Shown one piece after another: positions 6,881-15,514 of a stretch of DNA of 32,187 nucleotides. The stretch comes from Tidjanibacter sp. (GTDB lineage Bacteria > Bacteroidota > Bacteroidia > Bacteroidales > Rikenellaceae): assembly GCA_017631375.1 (NCBI GenBank), contig JAGBTK010000034.1, forward strand, positions 1 through 32,187. Direction: 5' to 3'. The stretch's first letter is position 1, and each line of letters starts with the position of its first letter. The translations under genes and the position numbers were made by a program. Under the pieces are notes generated by a model. That model searched no databases. It saw only the letters and a program-made list of their open reading frames with translations, and was not told where the DNA came from.

Positions 6881-9064
6881 ATGGAGAATCAGTGGTTACG
6901 AAATAGATATAGCGAGTTTTACGACAAGGCCGAGAAGCGTTTTAGCCAACGCTCCTTAGGATGCATATATAAAGCAATCGAGCGCGCAGCCGAACTACTC
7001 GACGGAATGACACGCTATGATGGTTCACCCCTGCTCGACCACTCGATGGGCACTGCACTCATCGTCTTTGACGAGATTGGCCTGGGTCGTAACTCTGCCG
7101 TCAGCACAATCCTCCACGATGTGTATCGTATGGGGTTGATAGGTGCCGAGGAGGTGAGCGCATCGTTTGGCGACACCCCAATCACCCTGCTCGAAGGTAT
7201 GAACCATATCTCGGGCATCGAGACAAACAGCTCGTCCAAGCAGGCAGACAACTTCCGCGAGATGATTATCTCCTACTCCACCGACCCGCGAGTAATCCTT
7301 ATCAAACTTGCCGACCGATTGGAGGTGATGCGCAGCCTTGCGATGTTCCCCGAGCCCAAGCGACGCAAGAAGAGTTGGGAGAGCATGAACCTCTACGCTC
7401 AGATTGCCCACAAACTTGGTCTTTATGCCATAAAAAGCGAACTCGAAGACCTATCGCTCCGCTACTTAGAGCCCGAGAACTACACTCAAATCAGCCAGAA
7501 ACTGACCGAGTCGGAGGCAGAGCGCATGGCGTTTATTGCCCGTTTCTTAGAGCCTATCGAGAAGAAACTTGCCACAACAGGCATCAAATATCACATCAAG
7601 AGTCGCACCAAGTCAATCTACTCCATCTGGCGCAAGATGCGTCGTCAGGGCATCCCCTTCGAGGAGGTGTTCGACCTGTTCGCAATCCGCATCATCATCG
7701 ACTGCCCGCCCGAGCAGGAGAAGCAGTCGTGTTGGAGTGTCTTCTCGATTGTGACCGACTTCTACATCCCCAACCCCGACCGTATGAGGGATTGGATCTC
7801 GATCCCCAAGTCCAACGGCTACGAGTCGCTACACACTACCGTAGTCACCAAAGATGGTAAGTGGGTAGAGATCCAGATTCGCACCGAGCGTATGGACGAG
7901 GTGGCCGAGCGAGGCATTGCAGCGCATTGGCGATACAAAGGTGTAGAGCAGAGCGAGGCTGGACAGGAGGAGTGGCTTGCCAAGTTGCGTGCGCTGATGG
8001 AGGAGACCGACCGCAGCCATCTGGCAACAAGGCTCAACACCAAACTCTCGTCGAGCGAGGTATTCGTATTCACCCCCAAGGGCGACCTTCGTAAGCTCCC
8101 TGAGGGTGCGACAGTGCTCGACTTTGCATTTGACATTCACTCCGATGTGGGCAGCAAGTGTATTGGTGCGCGCATTGGCGAGAAGGTAGTACCTATCAAG
8201 GAGGTGCTGAAAAATGGCGATATTGTCAATATCATCACCGCCAAAAACCAGAAGCCCAAATCCGACTGGCTCAGCATTGCCAAGACCACCAAGGCACGAA
8301 ACCGTATCAAGGTATTTCTGCGCGAGGAGGCTGCCAAACTTGCCCGATTGGGTCGCGAGGAGCTGGAGCGCAAAATTAAGAATTGGAAGCTATCGATGGG
8401 TATTGACGAGGCGGTTGGCGCACTCTGCAAATACTATAAGATACGCAACGGACTCGACCTCTACGGTAGAATTGCCACCGAGAAGCTCTCGATGGGTGAT
8501 ATAAAGGATATTCTTGGTCGCTTTGCCGATGGCGAACTCTTTGAACCCAAGTTGCCCGCACCTCGCACCACTCCCACACCGCAAAAGGCGGAGGAGAAGA
8601 GCCACCAGAGCGAGACACTCATCATTGGCGAGGCCATAAAGGGTCTGGACTACAAGATGGCGCGTTGCTGCAACCCCATATTTGGTGACGAGGTGTTTGG
8701 GTTCACGACCATCAGCACCGGCATCACAATCCACCGCGAGGATTGCCCTAACGCACCAAGACTCAAAGAGATGTACCCCTATCGTATCATCGCTGCCAAG
8801 TGGCGTAGTGATGCACCTCAGGGTGCTTATGTCGCCTCAATCAGGGTGCTGGCTGAGGATACAACGGGTATGGTAAATAAACTGATGGAGACAATTACGG
8901 GCGAGCTGAAACTCAACATACGCTCGCTCAACTTCACCCCTGCCCGCGACAGTAAAATTAGCGGACTTATCAATATCGAGGTACCCAATACCAATGTGGT
9001 AGATATGGTCGTCTTCCGCCTGCTGAAAATCAAGGGCGTAGATAAGGCCTACCGCATAAACTAA
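6881..9064 (+). CDS. relA: RelA/SpoT family (p)ppGpp synthetase with altered hydrolase motif
   Basis: This is a long RSH enzyme of 727 residues that makes the alarmone (p)ppGpp from ATP and GDP/GTP during the stringent response. Domain order: HD hydrolase (about 25-190), synthetase (about 225-350), TGS (about 390-455), helical and zinc-finger region with MARCCNPIFGDEVFGFTT, and a C-terminal ACT domain (about 650-727). The synthetase looks intact: RTKSIYSIWRKM, FEEVFDLFAIRII, GYESLH (313-318) and EIQIRTERMDEVAERGIAAHW. In the HD domain the metal ligands H54, H79, D80 and D145 are present, but the catalytic HDxxED reads HDVYRM (E and D replaced by R83 and M84), so hydrolysis is probably weak or absent. 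The loop reads RMRD (301-304), nearer the RxKD of bifunctional enzymes than the ExDD of E. coli RelA. The symbol relA rests on the loss of ED. It is followed 10 bp later by a ygiQ-like gene. Confidence 0.93.
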   Translation: MENQWLRNRYSEFYDKAEKRFSQRSLGCIYKAIERAAELLDGMTRYDGSPLLDHSMGTALIVFDEIGLGRNSAVSTILHDVYRMGLIGAEEVSASFGDTPITLLEGMNHISGIETNSSSKQADNFREMIISYSTDPRVILIKLADRLEVMRSLAMFPEPKRRKKSWESMNLYAQIAHKLGLYAIKSELEDLSLRYLEPENYTQISQKLTESEAERMAFIARFLEPIEKKLATTGIKYHIKSRTKSIYSIWRKMRRQGIPFEEVFDLFAIRIIIDCPPEQEKQSCWSVFSIVTDFYIPNPDRMRDWISIPKSNGYESLHTTVVTKDGKWVEIQIRTERMDEVAERGIAAHWRYKGVEQSEAGQEEWLAKLRALMEETDRSHLATRLNTKLSSSEVFVFTPKGDLRKLPEGATVLDFAFDIHSDVGSKCIGARIGEKVVPIKEVLKNGDIVNIITAKNQKPKSDWLSIAKTTKARNRIKVFLREEAAKLARLGREELERKIKNWKLSMGIDEAVGALCKYYKIRNGLDLYGRIATEKLSMGDIKDILGRFADGELFEPKLPAPRTTPTPQKAEEKSHQSETLIIGEAIKGLDYKMARCCNPIFGDEVFGFTTISTGITIHREDCPNAPRLKEMYPYRIIAAKWRSDAPQGAYVASIRVLAEDTTGMVNKLMETITGELKLNIRSLNFTPARDSKISGLINIEVPNTNVVDMVVFRLLKIKGVDKAYRIN

Positions 9065-9074
9065 CCTGAGAACA

Positions 9075-10829
9075 ATGGAGCAAAACCACCATACTACACC
9101 CCAAATCACCCCACTGCCCACCTCAGTCAAAGAGGTCAAGGCATTGGGCTGGGACTACATTGATGTAATTCTCATCAATGGCGATGCCTATATCGACCAC
9201 CCCGCCTTTGGTGCTGCGGTAATTGGCAGGCTGTTGGAGGCCGAGGGTTACAGAGTGGCGATTGTACCACAACCAAATTGGCGCGACGACCTGCGTGACT
9301 TCAAGAAACTCGGCACGCCCCGTCTGTTCTTTGGCGTCACCTCAGGTAGTATGGACTCGATGGTCAATCACTATACCGCCAATCTGCGACTGCGTAGCGA
9401 CGATGCCTACACCCCCGGAGGTAAGGCAGGCTTCCGTCCGGACTATGCAGTGACAGTCTATACCAAGGCTCTCAAATCACTCTTTCCGCACACCCCCGTA
9501 GTGATTGGCGGCATTGAGGCCTCACTCCGCAGACTCACACACTACGACTATTGGAGCAACACACTCAAACCATCGGTACTCATTGAGAGTGGTGCCGACC
9601 TGCTCATCTACGGAATGGGCGATCGCACGATTACCGAAGTGGCAAAGGCGATGCACAATGGATATAACGCCAAAAAACTCCGCAAGTTACGCGGTGTGGC
9701 ATTTGTGGCTGAGAGGGAGTATGTGGAGCGTCTGGATAGCGAAACCACCATCAGGCTCGGCAGCTATGAGGAGTGTACGAAGAACGATAAAACATTTGGT
9801 GACAACTTCGTCAAGATAGAGATTGAGAGTAACCGTATGGAGCAACTATCGACACTCGTCGAGGGTGTGGGCGATAGGTTTGTGGTGGTAAATCCACCTC
9901 ACGAGAGGCTCACGACAGAGGAGATAGATCGTAGTTTCGACCTGCCCTACACTCGCCTGCCCCACCCACGCTATCGTGGCAAGGGGGATATTCCCGCATA
10001 CGAGATGATTAAGCACTCGGTGAATATGCATCGTGGCTGTTTTGGTGGTTGCAGTTTCTGCACCATATCGGCACATCAGGGTAAGTTTATCTCCTCGCGT
10101 AGCGAAGAGTCGATATTGCGCGAGGTGGAGGCTATCAGCAAGATGGCAGACTTCAAGGGCTATCTATCGGATATTGGTGGCCCGTCAGTAAATATGTACA
10201 AGATGCACGGCCGAAATGAGGAGTTGTGCAAGAAATGTATCAAGCCCTCGTGTCTGTATCCGCGCCCCTGCCCCAATCTCGACAACTCGCACGAGAGATT
10301 ATTGGCACTCTACCGACGAATAGACTCTCTTCCCGCTATCAAGAAGGCCTTTGTGGGGAGTGGCGTGCGCTACGACCTAATTGACGAGAAGCACCGCGCA
10401 GAGTATCTCCGACAACTTATCACGCGCCACGTCTCGGGCCGACTGAAAGTAGCACCCGAACACACGGAGGATAGGGTACTCAAAATGATGCGCAAGCCCC
10501 CCTTCGCACTCTTTGAGAGGCTCAACGAGGATTTTGGCAAAATCTGTCGTAAGGAGGGATTGAAGTATCAGATTATACCCTACTTTATCTCCTCACACCC
10601 CGGATGCAGGGCCGAAGATATGCGCCGTTTGCAGGAGAAGACCCGCGCACTCAACTTCCACTTGGAGCAGGTGCAGGACTTCACTCCAACCCCGATGACA
10701 CTCTCTTCGGTGATGTTCTACACAGGCCACGATCCATACACAGGTGAGAGGGCCTATGTGGCAAGAAATCAGGAGGAGAAGCGTGCGCAGAAAAATTATT
10801 TTTTTGACAAGCAAAAAAAGCGACGCTAA
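9075..10829 (+). CDS. YgiQ family radical SAM protein
   Basis: This 584-residue member of the YgiQ (UPF0313) group of radical SAM enzymes has no established substrate. The radical SAM cluster site is C322-x3-C326-x2-C329 in HRGCFGGCSFCTISAHQGKF. It is preceded by an N-terminal domain of about 300 residues (WDYIDVILINGDAYIDHPAFG, FGVTSGSMDSMVNHYTAN, VVIGGIEASLRRLTHYDYW). A second cysteine-rich stretch, CKKCIKPSCLYPRPCPNL (about residues 387-404), is typical of the family. The C-terminal part has GRLKVAPEHTEDRVLKMMRKP, and the protein ends in a basic tail. It starts 10 bp after the RSH stop codon and is probably cotranscribed. The dnaB promoter box lies just past its stop codon. Confidence 0.93.
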   Translation: MEQNHHTTPQITPLPTSVKEVKALGWDYIDVILINGDAYIDHPAFGAAVIGRLLEAEGYRVAIVPQPNWRDDLRDFKKLGTPRLFFGVTSGSMDSMVNHYTANLRLRSDDAYTPGGKAGFRPDYAVTVYTKALKSLFPHTPVVIGGIEASLRRLTHYDYWSNTLKPSVLIESGADLLIYGMGDRTITEVAKAMHNGYNAKKLRKLRGVAFVAEREYVERLDSETTIRLGSYEECTKNDKTFGDNFVKIEIESNRMEQLSTLVEGVGDRFVVVNPPHERLTTEEIDRSFDLPYTRLPHPRYRGKGDIPAYEMIKHSVNMHRGCFGGCSFCTISAHQGKFISSRSEESILREVEAISKMADFKGYLSDIGGPSVNMYKMHGRNEELCKKCIKPSCLYPRPCPNLDNSHERLLALYRRIDSLPAIKKAFVGSGVRYDLIDEKHRAEYLRQLITRHVSGRLKVAPEHTEDRVLKMMRKPPFALFERLNEDFGKICRKEGLKYQIIPYFISSHPGCRAEDMRRLQEKTRALNFHLEQVQDFTPTPMTLSSVMFYTGHDPYTGERAYVARNQEEKRAQKNYFFDKQKKRR

Positions 10830-10834
10830 ATTTG

Positions 10835-10842
10835 TAACTTTG
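10835..10842 (+). promoter_or_regulatory. Promoter -7 box of dnaB
   Basis: TAACTTTG matches TAnnTTTG, 44 bp upstream of the dnaB ATG at 10887. It begins 6 bp after the ygiQ-like stop codon, so dnaB has its own promoter. No clear TTTG at the -33 spacing is seen. Confidence 0.6.
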
Positions 10843-10886
10843 ACCAATTAACAATAGTTAGAAACAAATAGTCCAAACATATAAAG

Positions 10887-12389
10887 ATGGCAAAAACCTT
10901 TACCCCTAATCAGCGTAACAGCGAGGCTTACAATCAGTTAGTCGACATACCCGGCACTATTCCACCCCAAGCATTGGAGTTGGAGGAGGCGGTGCTTGGC
11001 GCACTGATGCTCGAGAAAGACGGTATCATCACCGTCAGCGAGTTCCTCTCGGCAGAGGCTTTCTATAAAGAGCCGCACAGAATCATCTATCAGGCTATTG
11101 AGGAGCTTTCGACCGAACTGAAACCTATTGACCTACTCACCGTGACCGAGAAGTTGCGACAGAAAAAGCAACTCAAAGCAGCAGGCGGTGCGTCATTCCT
11201 GGCGCAACTCACTCAAAAGGTCTCCTCAGCTGCTCACTTGGAGTATCACGCCTCGATTGTGGCGCAGAAGTACATCCAGCGCGAGCTGATTCGCACCTCA
11301 ACAGAGATTGTTCGTCGCAGTTACGACGAGAGTACCGATGTGAGCGACCTGTTGGACTACGCTGAAGGTGAGATCTTTAAGGTTGCCGAGGGCCATATCT
11401 CACGCGAAGTACAGCGTGCGCGAGATATCTGGCAGAAGACTATGGATGCTATCGAGGAGGCGAGCAAACACGGAGGTAAGATGAACGGTGTCCCCTCAGG
11501 ATTTACCGATATCGACACCCTCACTATGGGTTGGCAGCCCTCCGATCTTATCATCATCGCAGCGCGTCCTTCGATGGGTAAGACAGCATTTGTCCTCTCA
11601 ATGGCGAGAAATATCACTGTGGAGCACAATAGAGGGGTGGCAATCTTCTCGTTGGAGATGAGTTCCACCCAGCTGATGATGCGTCTAATGGTGGCAGAGT
11701 CGCAGCTCTCATCCAACGATGTGAAGAGTGGCCGACTCACTCCCGAGCAGTGGGCGCACCTGGAGCAGTCGACCCGCAAACTCTCGGAGGCACCAATCTT
11801 TATTGACGATACGCCCGCTCTGTCGATTGCCGAGTTGCGTAGCAAGGCGCGTAAGTTGAAGGCTCAGTACAATATTGACCTTATCATCATCGACTACTTG
11901 CAGCTGATGACCGGCAGCAAGGATGCCAAGGGTAGCCGTGAGCAGGAGGTGGCATCTATCTCGCGTTCGCTCAAAGCGATTGCCAAGGAGTTGAATATCC
12001 CCATCATTGCGCTCTCGCAGTTGAACCGTTCGGTGGAGTCACGCCAGAGCAAGCGACCTCAGCTCTCCGACCTTCGTGAGTCGGGTGCAATTGAGCAGGA
12101 TGCAGATATTGTAGCATTCATCCACCGCCCCGAACACGCCGGTCTGTTGCAAGACGAGCAGGGTAACTCGACAGCAGGTGTTGCCGAGATTATCGTGGCA
12201 AAGCATCGTAACGGTGCTGTGGAGGATGTGAAGTTGCGTTTCCGCAAGGAGCAGGCTCGCTTTACCGATTGGGACGACATATCGCTCGATGGTATGACAA
12301 GCTACGAGAGTTCTATGGGTATATCACCCAACACCGACTTCGATATGGGCGATGCGCCTAAGTATGGCAGCGATCCCGCTCCATTTTAA
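10887..12389 (+). CDS. dnaB: Replicative DNA helicase DnaB
   Basis: Hexameric 5'-3' helicase that unwinds DNA ahead of the replication fork and recruits primase. The N-terminal helical domain (about 25-125: PPQALELEEAVLGALMLEKD) is followed by a linker and the RecA-like C-terminal domain. Walker A is RPSMGKTA at 227-234. The Walker B region LIIIDYLQLM is at 332-341. The downstream blocks ALSQLNRSVESR, LSDLRESGAIEQDADIV and AEIIVAKHRNGAVEDVKLRF are all conserved. The 500-residue length is normal for Bacteroidota, and no intein interrupts it. The acidic C-terminal tail (after about residue 465) is variable in the family. The gene lies between the ygiQ-like gene and yifB. Confidence 0.97.
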   Translation: MAKTFTPNQRNSEAYNQLVDIPGTIPPQALELEEAVLGALMLEKDGIITVSEFLSAEAFYKEPHRIIYQAIEELSTELKPIDLLTVTEKLRQKKQLKAAGGASFLAQLTQKVSSAAHLEYHASIVAQKYIQRELIRTSTEIVRRSYDESTDVSDLLDYAEGEIFKVAEGHISREVQRARDIWQKTMDAIEEASKHGGKMNGVPSGFTDIDTLTMGWQPSDLIIIAARPSMGKTAFVLSMARNITVEHNRGVAIFSLEMSSTQLMMRLMVAESQLSSNDVKSGRLTPEQWAHLEQSTRKLSEAPIFIDDTPALSIAELRSKARKLKAQYNIDLIIIDYLQLMTGSKDAKGSREQEVASISRSLKAIAKELNIPIIALSQLNRSVESRQSKRPQLSDLRESGAIEQDADIVAFIHRPEHAGLLQDEQGNSTAGVAEIIVAKHRNGAVEDVKLRFRKEQARFTDWDDISLDGMTSYESSMGISPNTDFDMGDAPKYGSDPAPF

Positions 12390-12481
12390 TCGGCTGCTGA
12401 AAATAAATCTGCTCTAACCTCAGAACCGGATTGTAACACCACATAGTTCGTCAGCATTTTTCACATAGTGTCTGCCTGAGA

Positions 12482-14011
12482 ATGTATAAGAAATGTAATG
12501 CAAGTGCTATTATCGGCATTGATGCCGTTAGGGTTGATGTTGAATCCAACATCACTCCGGGACTGGGTATGTTCCTGGTCGGACTGCCCGATAGTGCTGT
12601 GCGTGAGAGTCAGGAGCGCATCCGCTCGGCTTTCATCAACTCGGAATTTAAAATGCCGGGGAAGAAGGTAGTGGTTAATCTCGCCCCTGCCGACCTCAGA
12701 AAAGAGGGCTCGGCACTCGACCTGCCCATTGCAATTGCAATTCTTGCTGCCTCGGAGCAAATATCTGCCGACCTGTTGGAACACTTCGTGATTATGGGCG
12801 AGTTGTCGCTCGACGGATCGGTGAAGGGTATCAAAGGTGCTCTGCCGATGGCTGCAATGGCACACTCGGCGGGCTTTAAGGGTATAATTCTCCCCTCGGC
12901 AAATGCAGCAGAGGCTGCCGTTGTGGAGGGTTTGGAGGTCTATGGAGTAAGCACGCTGAGAGAAGCCACTACGCTGCTCAGTGGCATACTTCCCGAGAGT
13001 GTAAAGCCCGAGACGAAAGCTGATAATGAGGAGATTAATATCTATGCCGAAGATTTTGCCGATGTCAAGGGACAGAGTGCTGCTAAGAGAGCGATGGAGG
13101 TAGCGGCCGCAGGTGGTCACAACATTATGATGATTGGTGCTCCGGGCTCGGGAAAGAGTATGCTGGCACGCAGAATGCCGACCATTATGCCCCCGCTATC
13201 GTTAGAGGAGGCACTCGAAACAACAAAGATACACTCTGTGGCTGGTAAGTCGGAGAGTCAGGGACTCATAGAAAGACGCCCATTCCGCGCCCCGCACCAT
13301 ATGGCTTCGCCCGTATCGCTGGTGGGTGGCGGTTCATCTCCTCAACCGGGAGAGATATCGTTGGCACACAACGGAATACTCTTCCTTGACGAGCTTCCTG
13401 AGTTTGGCAGGAGCGTCTTGGAGGTACTGCGACAGCCTATGGAGGAGAAAAAGGTGGTAGTAAGCAGGGCTAAATATAGTGTAGAGTATCCCGCAAACTT
13501 CACCCTTGTTGCTGCGATGAATCCCTGTCCTTGCGGCTTCTACAACCACCCCACAAAGGATTGTGTCTGCACACAGGGCGAAGTATTCCGCTATCTGAAC
13601 AGAATCTCGGGACCTTTGCTGGATCGCATCGATCTGCAAATTGAAGTAACACCCGTTGCCTTTGAGGAGATATCCAACAATCGCCCCTCCGAGAGCAGCG
13701 CATCAATCCGCGAGAGGGTTATTGCCGCCCGAGAGCGACAGAGAGAGCGTTTCAAGAGCATTGAGGGAGTGCATACCAATGCTATGATGAACTCGGCAAT
13801 GATTAAAGAGTTCTGCCCCCTCACGCCCGAATGTACCGCACTGCTCGGCAGGGCTATGCAAAGACTCAATCTCTCGGCTCGTGCCTACGACCGAATAATC
13901 AAAGTAGCCCGCACAATTGCCGACCTGGCAGGCGAGGAAAACATCACCCCGACGCATATTGCCGAGGCCATCGGTTATCGTACACTCGACAGGGGCAATT
14001 GGGGAAGATAG
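12482..14011 (+). CDS. YifB/ComM family Mg chelatase-like AAA+ ATPase
   Basis: This 509-residue AAA+ protein belongs to the YifB family, whose member ComM is a hexameric branch-migration helicase that helps integrate incoming DNA during natural transformation. The N-terminal LonC-like domain (1-170) has GLGMFLVGLPDSAVRESQERI and NLAPADLRKEGSALDLPIA. Walker A GAPGSGKS is at 219-226, then FRAPHHMASPVSLVGGG, Walker B-type GILFLDELPEF, and the cysteine segment AAMNPCPCGFY with CVC. The C-terminal helical Mg_chelatase_C part ends YRTLDR. It is followed 9 bp later by comEC, which supports a role in DNA uptake and recombination. The 92 bp upstream hold no clear promoter box. Confidence 0.93.
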   Translation: MYKKCNASAIIGIDAVRVDVESNITPGLGMFLVGLPDSAVRESQERIRSAFINSEFKMPGKKVVVNLAPADLRKEGSALDLPIAIAILAASEQISADLLEHFVIMGELSLDGSVKGIKGALPMAAMAHSAGFKGIILPSANAAEAAVVEGLEVYGVSTLREATTLLSGILPESVKPETKADNEEINIYAEDFADVKGQSAAKRAMEVAAAGGHNIMMIGAPGSGKSMLARRMPTIMPPLSLEEALETTKIHSVAGKSESQGLIERRPFRAPHHMASPVSLVGGGSSPQPGEISLAHNGILFLDELPEFGRSVLEVLRQPMEEKKVVVSRAKYSVEYPANFTLVAAMNPCPCGFYNHPTKDCVCTQGEVFRYLNRISGPLLDRIDLQIEVTPVAFEEISNNRPSESSASIRERVIAARERQRERFKSIEGVHTNAMMNSAMIKEFCPLTPECTALLGRAMQRLNLSARAYDRIIKVARTIADLAGEENITPTHIAEAIGYRTLDRGNWGR

Positions 14012-14020
14012 AGTTAGGCT

Positions 14021-15514
14021 ATGAGAGTGCCTGTCAATATAGATAACAGCCCATTAATCAAGATATTACCCATTGTCGTTATCGGTATAGTTATCGGCGA
14101 TTGGATAGAATTATCGTGGTGGATTGCCGCAATAGGAGCAGCAACCTGTTCGCTATGCTCGGTAGTGTTTAGGGGAAGCTCTATTGCCCGCACGCTCTAC
14201 GGCACACTGACAATTTTCTGCACAACACTCACCCTCAGTGAGTTACAAGCCCTTAACACTCCCGCTCCACATCATAGACCAATCGAGGCGGTGGTAGAGA
14301 TTATTGACAACTCCACCATCACTTCGGGCGGATATAATCGTACTACGGCAAAGGTTGTCGGGGTGTACGAGGATGAAAAAATTGTGGCTGTGGATGAAAA
14401 AATATACCTCATCACTCCCACCAGCCCCGAACTCGGCAAGGCATACAAGGCCAAGATGACCATTGGCGATATTGGCGGTGAGGGCTACGAGGGATATGCG
14501 CGCGTGATGCGTAGGCGAGGCTATACGGGAAGTGCCTTTGTGGGCGCAGAGGGGCTGCAGGAGATTAAGGACTACCGAGTTTCGTCCTTTGCCACATTTG
14601 GCCCTCGTATGCAGCAGAGAGCTTCGGAGCGTCTTGCAAGACTCAACCTGCCGCCCTCGGCGATGGCACTCTCGAAGGCTATGACTCTGGGCGCGAGGGA
14701 GGGACTGAGTAGCGACCTGAAAGCCGACTACTCGCGCTCGGGAGCATATCATCTGCTTGCTGTTTCGGGACTACACATCGGCATCATTGCACTATTAATC
14801 AACACATTACTCATACCGCTACCCCTCATCCGAGGCGGTCACCGAGTGAGAAACATCATCGCCATTGCTCTGATCTGGCTCTACACCCTGCTCACAGGGG
14901 CAGCCCCCTCGGCAGTGAGAAGCTCGGTGATGTTTAGCGGTGCGCAAATTGCCTACTCGGGCTCAATGAGTCGCAGCCCGATAAATATCCTATGCGCCAC
15001 TGCAACAATTATGCTGCTTGCCAATACCAACAACCTCTTTGACCTTAGTTTTCAACTATCGTTTCTGGCGGTAACAGGAATTGCCATTCTCTACAATCCG
15101 ATCTATCGTCTCGGCAAGAGTAATATACAGATTATCAACAAATTGTGGAGTTTAATTGCGGTAGCCGTTGCCGCCACCATAGCCACAGCACCAATCACAT
15201 CGCATGTCTTCGGGCAGATACCGATTCTGGGTATTCTCATCAGCCCCTTTGTGGTTGTAACTGCCTATATATGCGTAGCGATGTCTATGTTATGGATTAT
15301 CCTGCCGATAGAGTTTTTGGCCGACGGAGTGAGGTGGGTTATCATTACTGTCACCAATTGGCAGAACACAATTGTCGAGTTTTGTGCCGATAAGTGGTGG
15401 GTGGCAGTGGATGTTGCCATACCGCTACTACCGACAATAATAATCTACCTATTGGCGGTTGTCGGCATTATCGTCTATCATCAACAAAAGGCAAAAAGAA
15501 TCATACAGATATGA
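14021..15514 (+). CDS. comEC: ComEC/Rec2 family DNA uptake channel protein, short form
   Basis: This 497-residue inner membrane protein belongs to the ComEC family, which carries single-stranded DNA across the cytoplasmic membrane in natural transformation. Two or three N-terminal membrane segments (about 11-75) are followed by an OB-fold-like DUF4131 region (about 88-185). The Competence domain starts near 215 with the hallmark HLLAVSGLHIG (244-254) and TGAAPSAVRSSVMF, and contains many membrane helices to the C-terminus. The metallo-beta-lactamase-like domain that follows in full-length ComEC (about 700-800 residues) is absent, as in many Bacteroidota. Its stop codon overlaps the next start (ATGA). 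It sits directly after a ComM-like gene. Confidence 0.92.
   Translation: MRVPVNIDNSPLIKILPIVVIGIVIGDWIELSWWIAAIGAATCSLCSVVFRGSSIARTLYGTLTIFCTTLTLSELQALNTPAPHHRPIEAVVEIIDNSTITSGGYNRTTAKVVGVYEDEKIVAVDEKIYLITPTSPELGKAYKAKMTIGDIGGEGYEGYARVMRRRGYTGSAFVGAEGLQEIKDYRVSSFATFGPRMQQRASERLARLNLPPSAMALSKAMTLGAREGLSSDLKADYSRSGAYHLLAVSGLHIGIIALLINTLLIPLPLIRGGHRVRNIIAIALIWLYTLLTGAAPSAVRSSVMFSGAQIAYSGSMSRSPINILCATATIMLLANTNNLFDLSFQLSFLAVTGIAILYNPIYRLGKSNIQIINKLWSLIAVAVAATIATAPITSHVFGQIPILGILISPFVVVTAYICVAMSMLWIILPIEFLADGVRWVIITVTNWQNTIVEFCADKWWVAVDVAIPLLPTIIIYLLAVVGIIVYHQQKAKRIIQI

Noticed and set aside
12390..12481. Promoter or terminator between dnaB and yifB
   Set aside because: No TAnnTTTG box and no stem with a T-run could be found; yifB may be read from dnaB or from an unrecognised promoter.
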